Notes under the pieces: model-generated
The model's input: only the letters and a program-made list of their open reading frames with translations
Database searches by the model: none
Told to the model about the DNA's origin: nothing
Shown here: positions 23,411 through 35,027 of the stretch, piece after piece
Numbering within the stretch: the first letter of the stretch is position 1
Layout of the letters: each line of letters starts with the position of its first letter
Translations under genes and position numbers: made by a program
Assembly (NCBI GenBank): GCA_018398765.1
Contig: JAHBMJ010000029.1
Span: forward strand, 1 to 59,054
Direction: 5' to 3'
DNA: 59,054 nt
Source of the DNA: Chromera velia
Lineage: Eukaryota > Sar > Chromeraceae

Positions 23411-23884
23411 AGAGACAGAGAATTAAGGAGACAGAATGGAGGCAGGGAGGAGAGAAGAAAAGAAAAGAAAAGAGGAATCAAGGAGAGGGAGGCAGACGAT
23501 CTCAAGAGAGAGGCGGGCCCGTCTCATGTCAACACATCGTAAAACAGACGCACACTCATGCATGCAGAAAGAAGAAAAGAGACCGAAAGAAGCGAACGAC
23601 CCGGCCAATCAAGCATGCAGCTCTCTCTATCCAGACCGAAATAAAGGAGATCCATCGAACACTTCTTGAGAATCCTTGAGTGATTTGGTCAGCCAGTGAA
23701 GCAATCAATCAGACAGGGAAATTTCCATCCGAATGTGGGATGGAACTTCACCTCCAAAAGCACCGAACCGAACATCTCAGGGAAGGACTTGGAAGAACAA
23801 AAACATTCAAAGACGCAAGCCCGACTCAAAAGACTACCCGATGCTGACCCCGGGTTCTTCTCTCTCTCTCTCTCTCTGTCTCTC

Positions 23885-23915
<31 letters not shown>

Positions 23916-25275
23916 GAGGAACCGCCAACTACGCACTCACTCACTCGTTCACACACACACAGGCACACACACACACATACACACACACAAACGAGGAGAG
24001 GGAAAGAAGAAAGAATGCATGAATGTTGTGCCTTTTCTTGCCACTGCCTCCTTGAGGTGCATCTCGACCCTTTGTTCGTTCACTGTTCGTTTTGATGCTC
24101 GTCCTCGCGTCTAACGAAGGTGGGAGCTGTAAATCCGTGAAATCGGTCTCGGAGTGCTCCTGTCTGATTCTTCATTCCTTGACGTTTCAATCGATATCTC
24201 CGATTCTTTGATTCTTCTGGTCGACTTGGAGAAGACGTGCGCAATGTTGGAAAGGGTACAGTAAGGGACAGAGGCGACGAGAACCAAAAGCAGACGAAGA
24301 CAGCTTTGGGGGGGAAGGAGGTCAGATTTTCCAGCTGGTTTGTCTGCTTGATGTAACTGATCTAGGAACTGATCGACCTCCCAAGCCGTCTTCTTGCTTT
24401 ATTCTGTCTTACAAGCGATCCTCTCTTTCTTGCGTTCCGTTTGTCCTTCATTATTCGGTCCGGAGGTCAAAGGAGATATTTGGTTAGCAGGTGAACGTCC
24501 GCAGTGAAGCAAAGGGTTCGATCGATCACTCTGAGGCATCATGCGAGATTATGCGAGCACAGCATCGACTAGCATCGATCTAAATAGAATTTCATCAATG
24601 TCGTACTTTACATTCTAGTTTACATTCCTTTATTCAAATTATACTGAATTATAGTAGTAAAACGACCTAGCTTAGGCTAGCTAGAACATGAACCGGCCGT
24701 TACATAGAACTTAAAATTGTGATCAATGTGATGGAATTCTAGATGGAATGTTCAATGTTACATGATGTATGGTCTGTTACTATCTGTAACAGAAGTTACA
24801 GGACTCTTTTTGCGTGCACCTGCTGATACAGAGTAATATGCACGGACATGGCTTTTTTTTTTACAATCAGTCTTTCATTTAATCTCAGTACATGAATATG
24901 CTAGTGTCTTTGTCTTAGACACTATCAGACCCGTTCGCAGACCCGTTCGCGTTGTCACAGACTCATAGCACGAAAAGGGGGGACAAGACAAGATGAGAAA
25001 GGTAAGGAGAAGGAAACCTAGAAGGAAACGCACATGTCACAATATGCAGGGAGACGCTGCACATGCAAAAGCACCATGAACCCTGTTTTCCTCGATCCTC
25101 CTCTCACTCAAACATAGTTAACACTTCACACACAGAGATGCATACGCAGAAACATCCATTCCCCTTAATTCTCTCTGTCGTGTCAACGATTAAGAGAGAA
25201 TCCACAAAAAAAGAAAACGATGAATGAATACGAAAAAAAAGAAGAAAAGGAGACTCTTCAAGAGAGAGATCCCGA
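23411..25275. other. Convergent intergenic region between SelW and copper monooxygenase
   Basis: It contains the SelW 3' untranslated region of unknown length, a CT/GTCT run at about 23857-23916, an AT-rich island at about 24541-24960 and a short direct repeat of cagacccgttcg near 24929. A perfect 8-bp hairpin (ttccatcc / ggatggaa) is at 23723-23745. No gene is apparent. Confidence 0.5.
23857..23916 (+). repeat. (CT)n(GTCT)n microsatellite
   Basis: A CT run followed by about seven GTCT units, 450 bp downstream of the SelW stop codon. Confidence 0.9.
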
Positions 25276-26763
25276 TCAAGCTATCAAGACCTCCCCCTTC
25301 CCCCCCAAGTCGCCAGACACAACTCTGCATTCTACCAAGGAGGGATTCTGAGCAGTCTCCTCTGTAATCTCTCTCGGAACGACACCCAGAGCCTCAATAC
25401 GGTTCTTCAGTTCCTCTTTGGCCGATTCACTCTCACCGCCCCCCTCCCCTTGTCTCAAAACAACGGCATCAGACGACAACGACATGCGCACTGCTTCATC
25501 CCATGCCGCAAGTGCGGCGTCGGGATCTTCAACAGGCTGTTCCGTCGTCTCCTCGGCTTTCGGCGCCGCCACACGATGCCGCCATCCCGGAGGAGCCCAC
25601 CGCGGCCGTTCCTCCTGGTCGGTTCGTACGGAGTGCCGTCTGTCTGCGGGCCGCATGAGGGGCAAACCTGTCACCCCTGTGGGCCCAAACCAAAACAGAC
25701 ACGCACACATCTCTTCATCATGACGCACCCCATACGGAATATCTGCATCCTTGTGTGTGGAATTGTAGTCGCACGTCAAGCGCAACAAATCCCCTGGAAA
25801 GAAATCGACTGGGGTGGGCAGATAATGGAACGACTGGGCGGGTCCGTACCCCCCGTACGGTTCCATTTTATAGATGGTGGTGCTGTTCCACTCATCAAGA
25901 GCCTCCTCGGGAGGCCCTCTGGGCTGACGGCTTCCATCGACTGGGCGGAACACCTCCGCGTGGAGGGATGTTGCTGTGTCGTGTGCGTGAAGATGGGCAG
26001 CGAAGGTGGTGACTTTGCCGAAAGTCGCAAACTCGGTTCCGAAAACTTCGGCCACTTCCCAGGGATGGAGCTGGAATTGGAATCGGAATTGGTCCGTCTG
26101 TTTGGGGATGGACAGAGAATGGTCCAACATCCCCCAGATGCCTACATTGAACACAGGGGGGGAGTTCGACAGCTGGACAGAGAAACCAGAACTGTCATGG
26201 TAGCCATTCGGTCTAGTATCAAACGACCCCTTTGGCACGAGGTAATGCAGAGAGAGCATCAGATAGGGGAACCCTGACTGCGGTCCTACGCGTGTGCCCA
26301 TGGTCGGAGGGAGGGTGAACTGCTGAGCCCCCTTGTCGTATGTCACAACGATGTTCCGGCAATGCCATCCTGGGAAGGCAAAGTTGGAAGCACATTCTTG
26401 CCCATTGTTCACTGTATTCCCCTTCGTGAACTCCAGAATGCCCTCTGTGCACGCAAAGATGTTCATGTGGTGAACGATGTCAACACCATCTGTGGAGTTC
26501 AGTACAGGCGTGAACCCGGTGATGGTTGCATCTTCTTGTTGGTGAAAGATCCGACAGGAGAAGCCCGCATGGCTCTGCTCTCCTTCAGCATCGTCAACCA
26601 TGATTCCTTCTGTATTGTTTGCATCTGCGACAAGTCTGTCCTCGACGAAGAAGTTCTTCACGAAAGAGGGGGGGGGAGAAGAGGACACGCCGCTACTGCT
26701 ACTGCTGACACTAGCAGAAGCGACGGAGATGAAACCAGCGGCGAGCACAGAAAAACGCCTCAT
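25276..26763 (-). CDS. Secreted type II copper, ascorbate-dependent monooxygenase (PHM/DBH family)
   Basis: A single exon of 495 aa. The ATG at 26763 starts a signal peptide (MRRFSVLAAGFISVASAS); an upstream in-frame TTG is not needed. All copper ligands expected of the peptidylglycine/dopamine monooxygenase fold are visible: the CuH site His98-His99 in HHMNIFAC and His173 in LHYLVP; the CuM site His257 and His259 in AAHLHAHD and Met352 in DEEMCACLFWFG. Such enzymes hydroxylate a C-H bond using O2 and ascorbate in the secretory pathway or outside the cell. The substrate cannot be read from sequence; there is no lyase (PAL) domain, so peptide amidation alone is not indicated. About 110 residues after the domain are a charged, probably disordered tail. 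It lacks introns, unlike most neighbours. It converges on SelW. Confidence 0.88.
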   Translation of the reverse strand: MRRFSVLAAGFISVASASVSSSSSGVSSSPPPSFVKNFFVEDRLVADANNTEGIMVDDAEGEQSHAGFSCRIFHQQEDATITGFTPVLNSTDGVDIVHHMNIFACTEGILEFTKGNTVNNGQECASNFAFPGWHCRNIVVTYDKGAQQFTLPPTMGTRVGPQSGFPYLMLSLHYLVPKGSFDTRPNGYHDSSGFSVQLSNSPPVFNVGIWGMLDHSLSIPKQTDQFRFQFQLHPWEVAEVFGTEFATFGKVTTFAAHLHAHDTATSLHAEVFRPVDGSRQPRGPPEEALDEWNSTTIYKMEPYGGYGPAQSFHYLPTPVDFFPGDLLRLTCDYNSTHKDADIPYGVRHDEEMCACLFWFGPTGVTGLPLMRPADRRHSVRTDQEERPRWAPPGWRHRVAAPKAEETTEQPVEDPDAALAAWDEAVRMSLSSDAVVLRQGEGGGESESAKEELKNRIEALGVVPREITEETAQNPSLVECRVVSGDLGGKGEVLIA

Positions 26764-29700
26764 CGTCTTCACAAATTTTCCAGGAGACGTCAAATATCAA
26801 CACAAGAAACACACCCTTTGCATGAGATATTTAATAATCTTCTCTCTGCCACGACCCCTCGTTCAAGCGGCCTGTCTGCCAGTCGGAAGAAGTATATGGG
26901 TGAAGCCTCCTGCTGTCTGACACTCAAGACCGTCTAGCAATCATCAAAGCCGATCGGTCGATCTGGAAATGACTGGAAGACTCGATCAGTGCAAAAATAG
27001 TGCAAAAAAAGGCTGAAAGAAGGATGCTGCATGAAGGCTTTTTTTCGGGGCGCGCGGGGAACCGCCTGTGGAAGCATGACGAACCCCCCTCCGGCCGCGT
27101 ATGCAAAAGCCCTTCGCCATGTAACTGCGTGCGAGCGGCCCCATAGTGGCCCCTCCGAAACGTGTCATTAGTGAAAGAGCCCCCCCGCCATACATTCTTT
27201 CCGGGACGCCATGCAAGCGCGGCGCGCTTCAATTGGAGCCGACCGAGCTAACATGAGCTAACTATGCCGAGCTAACTAACAACTTTCAACTTTGATGCAC
27301 CATGCCGTGGCCCCCGGCCATGGTATCTGTTAAGGCCCTTAGCCGCACCTATGGAAAAAAAAAAGTCGAATTACCAATAAATCGGGTTACATTTGCCTTT
27401 CGGGACCCGCTTTCCGGCAACTGTATACAGCGCGTGGCGAACATGCATGCACCTTTTGTCTAACCTTGATGTATCAGTACATATATGCAAAAACACACAT
27501 GGAAAGGAATTGTACGTAGCTAGATTCGATCATCTGTATAGTTTTCGAGGAAGGCGATAAAGCATACCGTCTAAGTGAAGCTGTTCTGAATTACTCCGTT
27601 GTTTAACTATGCTACCAAGCTCAGTGGCAAGTTAAGACATGCCAACTTACAGAGTCAGGAGTAAGCCGCACCACGACTGAGTGCGCTTGACAAAGAGGAA
27701 AAACAGTTAATTTGACCTGCAGGAACCTCTTTTTGCCCGTCTTCTTTCTCTCTACTTGGCCCCTCTTATCGTTCTTCAGCACCTAGTTTCTCGACTTCCT
27801 TCTACCTCCACTTGAGGATTTAGGATACAAAATAATGCAAAATACTGTCTACATATAGTGTGTATCGCTGTGGATGCTGTAGTATTTGCTTTAAAATGTT
27901 GTGGAGAGGCTCACCGCGTATGGGTCCAGCGCTTGGTGAGTTCAAGAGGGAGAGATGTGAGCAGAAGCCATTTGGGCCTGTGGATAAAGCTAGGTAAGCA
28001 AGTATATGAACAGAAGCCGTTTGGGGATGTGGGTGAATGTTTGGGCGTGTGGGTGCACAAGCATGGAAAGTATGTGTGCAGTAATAGAATCCGTTTAGGC
28101 TTGCAGGTGGATGAATGAAGAGAGACAGAGAGAGTGAGCGTGTTTATGAGTATGTATGAGTTTGTGAACAGAAGCCGTTTGGGCGTGCGGGCGAGATAAG
28201 GAGAACAAATGTGTGAACAGAAGCCACTTGGGCCCATGGATGAATGAAGAGAAATCAATTGTGTGTCATTGAAGAAAAGCCGCTTGGGTCGCTGGTTAGG
28301 CCTGTGGATGAATGAAGAGAGATCAACTGTGTGAACAGAAACATACAGAAGCTGCTTGGGCCTGTGGATGAGTGAAGAGAGACAGGGAGAACGAGTATGT
28401 GAACAGAAGCCATTTGGGTGTGTGGGTGAATGAAGGGAGAAAAGGAGATACAAGGAGAGCGAATGTGTAAATAGAAGCCGTTTGAGCATGTGGGTGAATG
28501 AAGGGAGACAAGGAGATACAAGGAGAGCGAGTGTGTGAACAGAAGCCGCTTGGACATGCGGGCGAAGAAAGAGAGATAAGGAGAACGAGCGTATAAACAG
28601 AAGTTAGGAACAGGAGCCGTTTGGGCCCGTGGATGAATGAAGAGGGATCAATTGTGTGTCATTGAACAAAAGCCACTCGAGCCTATGGCTAGGCCTGTGG
28701 ATGAATGAAGAGATATCAAGTGCGTAAACAGAAGCCGCTTGGGCTTACTGATAAATTAAGAGAAACAGGGAGAGTGGGTGTGTGAACAAAAGCCGTTTGG
28801 GTGTGTGAGTGAATGAAGAGAGACAAGGAGATACAAGGAGAGCGAGTGTGTGAACAGAAGCCGCTTAGGCCTCATGCAGTGAATCAATGAAGAATAATGC
28901 TAGGAATAATAAAGAGAGACATGGAGAGCAAATGTGTAAACAGAAGCCGTTTTGGGTGTTACGACGGTATGGGTGAATGAACACAGGCAGGGAAAGCGAG
29001 TCTGTGAAGCGGTGTGAGCAGGCTTGGTGAAGAAGAGCCGTTTAGGCGTGTGGGTGAATGAAGAGGGATAAAAACTCGCATAAGCATGATGTTTGCATGG
29101 GCATGTGGGTACCTGAATGAATAGAGACAGCCTGTTACTAGGAGAGAATGAGACTCAGTATGTAAACAGAACTTCAAGCCGCTAGGGCCTGAAATAGAAA
29201 TAAACGAAGAGAGACAAACTTTAAGAGAGCGAGTGTGTGAACAAAAGCTGTTCGGGCGTGTGGATGTGAGAGTATTAATAGAAGCCGTCAACTTTGGGCA
29301 TGTGGGGAAGTGATTGAAGACAGACAGGGAAAATGAGGGAGTAAGTGAGTGAGCAAGTGAGACAGTGAGTGAGTGAATGAGTGAAGAAAGCAAGAATGAC
29401 TCAGTGAGTCAGTGACTGAGTATGTTAGTGAGTGAGTAAGGGGGCACAGTCAACTACAGTAACTAGTACAGCAAGCGTAGCAAGCGTGTAGTTTTAGTCT
29501 TGTATAACGTTGTGTTCAAACATTTTATAGACTAGCTAAAACTAGCTCACAGTCTCAGTCACAGATGATTTAAAAGAGTAAGTTGATAATAGAAGGCGTA
29601 TATAATGTTTGGCTACTACTAGAATGATCTATAAATGAAAGTAAATGAAAGATAATGAAAGAAACTTTAAGATTATAGCATGTGTGTCTATATGTAAAAG

Positions 29701-30499
29701 ACCTATATATATATATTGACTCCATAAATAAAAAATAAAAATGTAAGTAGATTTAAGTGGGGAGCATTGTGATTTTTATTTTATATATTTTTTAATTTTT
29801 TTATATAAGCAAAAATAATTTGTTAAAGATTTATCAATAATGTGTTGGTGTGGTTACAATTTGATGATTGTGGTTTTTGTTATGCATGCCGCGTCCCCGT
29901 GTATGAGGGGCGGATCTAGCCTAGTCTGTTAAAAGGTTCCGGTTCGTTCCGTCTGTTCTGAATCTAGGAACACTGCTCATTGATCAATTTCATTTTCTTT
30001 TTCACGCTTATTCACGTTAGCACCATGTGTTAGCGAAGTCCTTGTACGTCATTAATTTTCTTATTAGCAAACATATCTAATAGCAGAGCTCTTCTTATTT
30101 TTTCGATCTTCTCAATCGCCTTGAAGCCCGTCCAGCCGTCTCCGGCCCTCTGCGGCATTTACAGATACCGCGGCTACGCCTTTGCGCGGCCAACAACCTG
30201 TTGCATGTACCACGATTGAATGAACGCACCTCTCACCCTATCTCACCCCTGGGGGCCACGGCATGTCCCGTAGGGACATTACAATCTGCCATATTCTGCC
30301 ATGCAGTCCATGAGTCGCCACCAAGTTCAAATCAAAGAAGCCACAGCGAGAGGCGCTGCTCTTTTCATGGTTTAACTACCTGCTCCCTGCTTTGCTCACC
30401 GCATTTGCGCCTAGCTGTTTATCTTTGTTTGGACCCTCACTTGCTCCGTCTCGTTCCCTCTCGTTGCATAAGTAGAAGACGGTTGTTTATTGGAGCAAA
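26764..30499. other. Divergent intergenic region with GC-rich island, minisatellite and AT-rich island
   Basis: About 27030-27450 is GC-rich with ggccatgg, cccggaa-like and TGCATGCA words, resembling the island near 19.8-20.1 kb. A minisatellite follows (separate entry), then AT-rich sequence at about 29440-30100 and another short GC-rich patch around 30120-30190. ORFs of 60-190 codons come from the repeats. I see no gene. Confidence 0.5.
27930..29330 (+). repeat. Degenerate minisatellite, irregular 45-70 bp unit
   Basis: More than 20 variants of a unit built from gtgaacagaagccg, tttgggcgtgtggg, tgaatgaagagagac and a gagagcgagtg-like linker. Spacing and linker length vary, so it is an old, scrambled array. 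Open frames on the minus strand are by-products: they carry repeated Pro/Ser/His-rich sequence without a consistent start. Confidence 0.85.
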
Positions 30500-33400
30500 A
30501 TGCTGCGTCCTTGGGTTTGCTGTTTGCTCCTTGTCGTCACTTGTTGCACTTCCGCTGTGGGGAATCGGCAACTACAGAGCTCATCTTCCCGGACAGGTCG
30601 GCGCCATGGCGTGAAGGTCCTCATTTGCTTGACCTGCTTTTGTATTTGTATGCGTATCCAAATCTTGTGGTGTTCTTCTGGTCGATCAGTATTCTCCCCA
30701 TACACACAACCATTGAATGCAGGCCTCTCTCTCTCTCCTGGACAAGGATGTGCTGTTCGGTGTGAGTACATCACATCCGTCAACTCCACAAGTATTCCCG
30801 GTTCATGCGTTCCCTCGGGAGAGAGCATGGAGAGACTCTTTATGGTTCGTCTTTTGTTCACGTTTGAGAGTTACTCTTACTGCCTCGCCTGCCTGCCCCG
30901 CCTTTGCCTTCCCACCTGTCGATCTGACTGTTTCTCCTTCTTCTCCCTTCAATCTTTGCTGTTCCGTGGCTTCATGGCCTCCCCTTTACTCCGCTCTAAA
31001 GGTTCAATGCACCCCTAGTAACTGTTTCCACGTTGCACCACCTGTTTCTGTGCGGTGCAGGATGCAGACAATGAGGACGTCGCAGAAGTGGTCAGTCACT
31101 CATTGACGCGCGCGCTCCTTCAATTGATCGGGTGCTGCATGGATTGAGAGTTGTGTGGCGCTTTCCGAGTAAACCCCTCGACAGGCCTGACCTTCGTTTT
31201 AAGGCTTGGCTTGTAGAGCCCTTGCTCTCATGCTCTTCTCCCCCCCTCTGTGCATACAGACGTTTCAGCGTTTGTGCATCGCTCTCTCTCTCTCTCTCTC
31301 TCTCCCTCTCTCTCTCTCTCTCCCTCCCTCTGTCTCTGTCTCTGTCTCTCTGTCTCTGCACGTTTCTGTCTGTCTGAAAAGTGTTCATGAAGAAAAGGAG
31401 GGAAAGAAACCATGTAGTCTGTCTGAAATGAATGAAATGGAAGAGAAGAGGAAAGAAAAGAGGATGTAGTCTGTCTGAAATGAAATGGAGGGCAAAAGGT
31501 AGAGAAACTTAAAAGACTGTCTGAAATGAAGAAAGAACGAAGGAAGGAAGGAAGGAAGAAAGAAAGAAAGAAAAAAGAAAGAAATATGGGAAGACGAAAA
31601 TAATTGCAGAAGAGTAAGAAGGAAAGATATCTGTCTGTCCCCCCATGCCTTCCTTTACGACTCTCTTTTATCTCGGCCCCCCCGGTACCGTTGGTACCTC
31701 TCTGTTCGGACAACGGTGCCAAATAGGCTACTCTTCTTCCTTCGAAACCCTCTTTCACATCACCCGCTTTCAGGGGTACCAGGAAAACCGCGCTGGGCAC
31801 CACGATCTTATATCATTGTTGCACCGCTGCCTTGCTCCTGGTTCTGTCCTCTTTGTTTTTTTGCAGGGCTACTTGGTCGCCTACACCGAGAGGAAGTGTC
31901 TCTCTCTTTCAGGCCGCTCTAAACGAGGGGATTGCAATGCCACCCCCCCCTGCCTCTCCCTTTCAGAGAGGCCATCAGGACCCAACCGCACAGAGACCAC
32001 CGGAAACGAACGGTGCCGTCTGATGCCCTTGGTGGTATTCGGTTCGCAGGTCTGGAGGCTGTATGTTAGTGCCTTGATCCAGGACTGCCCTGCAGAGGTT
32101 CAAGACGCCTGGAGAGCCTTCCAGTTGTGTGCTGCCGGAACCGATTCCTCCTCTTCTGAAAGTGCGGCAGAGCTGTCGGGTCCTATTCGGTGCGAGTCAA
32201 CAGAGGCAGGACGGACGTGGGCGAGAGTGAGGGACTCTGCTTCATGTGAAGCTGCGGTCTACCTGAGAGAGAACCGGCGAATCAGCGAGACATGCTTCAC
32301 AGCTCGGGAGGAGGTTCGTCTGTCTGTCTGTCTGTCTGGTACGACGTTGTTTTATTGTTGTTCTGTTGTTCTTTTCTTTGTTCTTTCTTGTTGTCTGTTG
32401 TGTACATGAAGAAAAGGAGGGAGAAGAAGAAACGTATAGTCTGTCTGTTGTGAGATTCGTTTGGGGAGAGCGTGGTTCTTTGTTTTAGTAGTAGAATTCG
32501 ACTATCTATTTCTGCAAAAGGATGCGCAACATGAAATCACTCGGGATGCACATTGTTGATCCAAGATGGAGAGGGACGAAATAAATCGGTAGTCCATCTT
32601 GTTTGTACTCTCTCCATTCATTGAATGAACAACAAAAGACCGCAGAAGTATTCGCTGGCTGACTTGGTTGTTTGCTGGTTCTTTTCCCCGACTTCGGCTT
32701 GCCTCCTTTGTGCCTTCCTGTGTGTATGTATGTGTGTATCTTGTGTGTGTGCATGCATCTGCAGAGTCTGTGCTCGTCCAGTCCCGAGTGTATGTGGAAG
32801 ATGCCCCTGCCCACCCCCCCTGGAATCGACGTGCCTCCATCTCAGAGGCCCTTCCAGGGCGCATGCGTCATTAAGGGTCGGTGCCTCCTTTGAACGTGGG
32901 CTTGCATGGTTTGGCAGGCGGGGGGGTGACTTGTATACACGCACAAACGCACACACACACACACATACACACAGAGAGAGAGAGAGAGAGATGGACAGGC
33001 TGGTAGAAATAAAAATAGACAGAGAACGAAGGATAGAAAGAGATGAAAGAGACATACGAAGGCAGAGACACACAAAGACACACAGAGAGACTCGAAGAGG
33101 CGAGCTGGAAAATGTCGGCCTTCTTTGATCTTCTCAGTCTCCACATCTGAGAGCGGGGCATGAGTGCATCATGTTCGTAGTTTTTTGTCCGTTTGTTGTC
33201 CCCTCTCTTCTTGTTTTGTGGTGAAGGGGTTGAGTGCTGAGGGATCAGGGAAGATGCAAGGGTGCATGGGGTGGTGTTTTTCTTTGGAGGTTCTCTCTTC
33301 TGTATCCTCGTTAGTTAGTTGGTTGGTTAGTTAGGCAGTCAGTCAGTTAGTTAGTTAGTTGCTTAAGGTGCCAAACCCCAGTTGGAGCACTGAGCTCCCG

Positions 33401-33635
33401 GGCGCCAATTTTCTTTCATCTTTCACCCCTTTTCTGTCTTCTGCTTCTCGAAATATTGCATGCAGACACCGTATTCCACAAGATGAACGCCGACCTCTTG
33501 GGTGGAACTGCAGCATACGCAGCTCATGTGATGGGGGCAGACGCTGTTGGTTTCTGTGCGCAGTTTGACGGAGCCTCGACCTCGTGCTCCTCTAGGTGTA
33601 TGCCTCCGGCAGTCCTGCAGGAGGCCGTGGTCTGA
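30500..33635 (+). CDS. Secreted cysteine-rich protein, unknown family
   Basis: Model of six exons: 30500-30596, 30723-30844, 31061-31090, 31774-32313, 32765-32876 and 33466-33635; every junction agrees in phase and gives 356 aa. The product starts with a clear signal peptide (MLRPWVCCLLLVVTCCTSAVG). Cysteines are spread through the body (GQGCAVRCEY, CSSSPECMW, SCSSRCMPPAV), as in disulfide-bonded extracellular proteins. A helical segment, VWRLYVSALIQDCPAEVQDAWRAF shortened here to its key ends VWRLY and DAWRAF, lies in exon 4. The C-terminus has a small-residue stretch (GGTAAYAAHVMGADAVGF). No known domain is recognised. Exon 4 may contain extra small introns, since TTTTTTTGCAG and CTCTTTCAG acceptor-like strings occur inside it, and the exon 2 donor is weak. 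The gene is divergent to the copper monooxygenase. Confidence 0.6.
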
Positions 33636-35027
33636 GACTGTCACCTCTCCTGATCTTCTTGCACGATTTGATGTTAATTGGTTCAGACAGGAGGACGGAA
33701 GTTGGTTGTCTTGTCTGGGCGAGGGGGCCGTGAGAGTAAGAGGAGGGCGCACGAGAGAATCTTGGGGAGGAAAACTTTAGGCGGAAACGAATTCAGGAGG
33801 TTGCACAGCGCTGTGTACGTCTATCAGGCAGGACGTCTGTGATGTGTCAAGAGCATCGATCGGGCGGTTTCTTTGTATTCACTTTGCATGTGGCATCTGT
33901 TCTGTTTGTTTTCATGCTGCACGTGTGAGAGTGCTGGCTGCAGCGGCCGTGTCGACTTTGATGAAATATATGACATCAGGGTCGAAAAATCCGTTCAGCC
34001 CTGTTCTCTGTATTGCTGTGCGTCTGAAGGCCTGCGTCAGTCCATTAGACACATAGAAGAAATGACAACTACTGCAGATGTTGTCCAGATGCGGGTTGAC
34101 CTAATTCAATGAACGTGTGGCCCAATTTGTGTCAGAGGTCTCCAGCTTGATTGCTAGCTTGATTGTTTAATTTGTCTCGATGTAAGATGGATCAAAAAAG
34201 CATCGAGTTGCATCGCTATGCAACTTGCGTCTTCCGTGCGATCGATTTATTTGTTCTTTGCATACATACTTTGTGTGCTCGTCATTGATTGGAAGTCATT
34301 CGAGTGGGGATGGAGTGACTCCGGGTGAAGGCAGAACACTGCTTATCGAAGAGCCGCGATCTTCGAGCTGGCAGTCTATCGCTCGCCGAGACTAGCGCCG
34401 AGAAAACATTGCAAAGTTTGAAATTGACTTCAGAAGTACCGTTCAAAAAAGTATTGACTAGTTTTTTGAACATGCAATTAAGATTAGACAAATCGATCAA
34501 TCGCTAGATCAATCAATCTGACAATCAATCAATGAAATTTAACCCTAGATTCAACCTTCACTCTCCAGGTTTCAATAAAATATGTATAGCCTAATACAGC
34601 CTTGAATGGGTCATCTTAAAACGATTTCGAAATACCGGCGTAGAAACTAACTATCAATAGTTATAAGCCAGCTATAACTATCAATTAAGCGCTTTCAAGT
34701 TTGAAATACATACATTTTTTTTTTATAATCTCATACACTATTTTACACGGTTGAAGCTAAACTTTCATGGAATATTATTTTAATAGTAATTATACCACTG
34801 TATAATTAACTGTCTTGTTAAATTACATAAAAAAAAGTATGTCAAGTTACTAAAACTTACTCTAGAGCTTACTAGTCAACCCTGTTTTTCTTGTAAACAT
34901 TTCGATCGCGTGCTTAGGCTCACTGGCAGGTGACTTGTTTCTCACGTCAACAACGACATTTGAGCTTTTGTGGTGCCGTGTCTAGTGCTGTATCATTTGG
35001 ATCCTGGCTGCTCTGTCATCCAGTCCG
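33636..35027. other. Convergent intergenic region with AT-rich island
   Basis: The secreted protein gene and the helicase gene end into this gap. About 34141-34920 is AT-rich with short atcaatca runs and no conserved ORF. Nothing else is apparent. Confidence 0.55.

Noticed and set aside
23716-23750. Hairpin after SelW: GGGA, then ttccatcc / ggatggaa with AA in the loop, as a SECIS element
   Set aside because: The 12-base spacing from GGGA to the loop AA fits, but there is no GA on the 3' side to form the required non-Watson-Crick pairs. Other RTGA words downstream also lack matching helices.
27911-28489. 192-codon minus-strand ORF with repeated Pro/His/Ser peptides
   Set aside because: Generated by the minisatellite; units change length irregularly and shift frame, so no protein repeat is maintained.
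27930-29330. CRISPR-like array
   Set aside because: Repeats are degenerate and linkers are not unique spacers of constant length; the context is eukaryotic.
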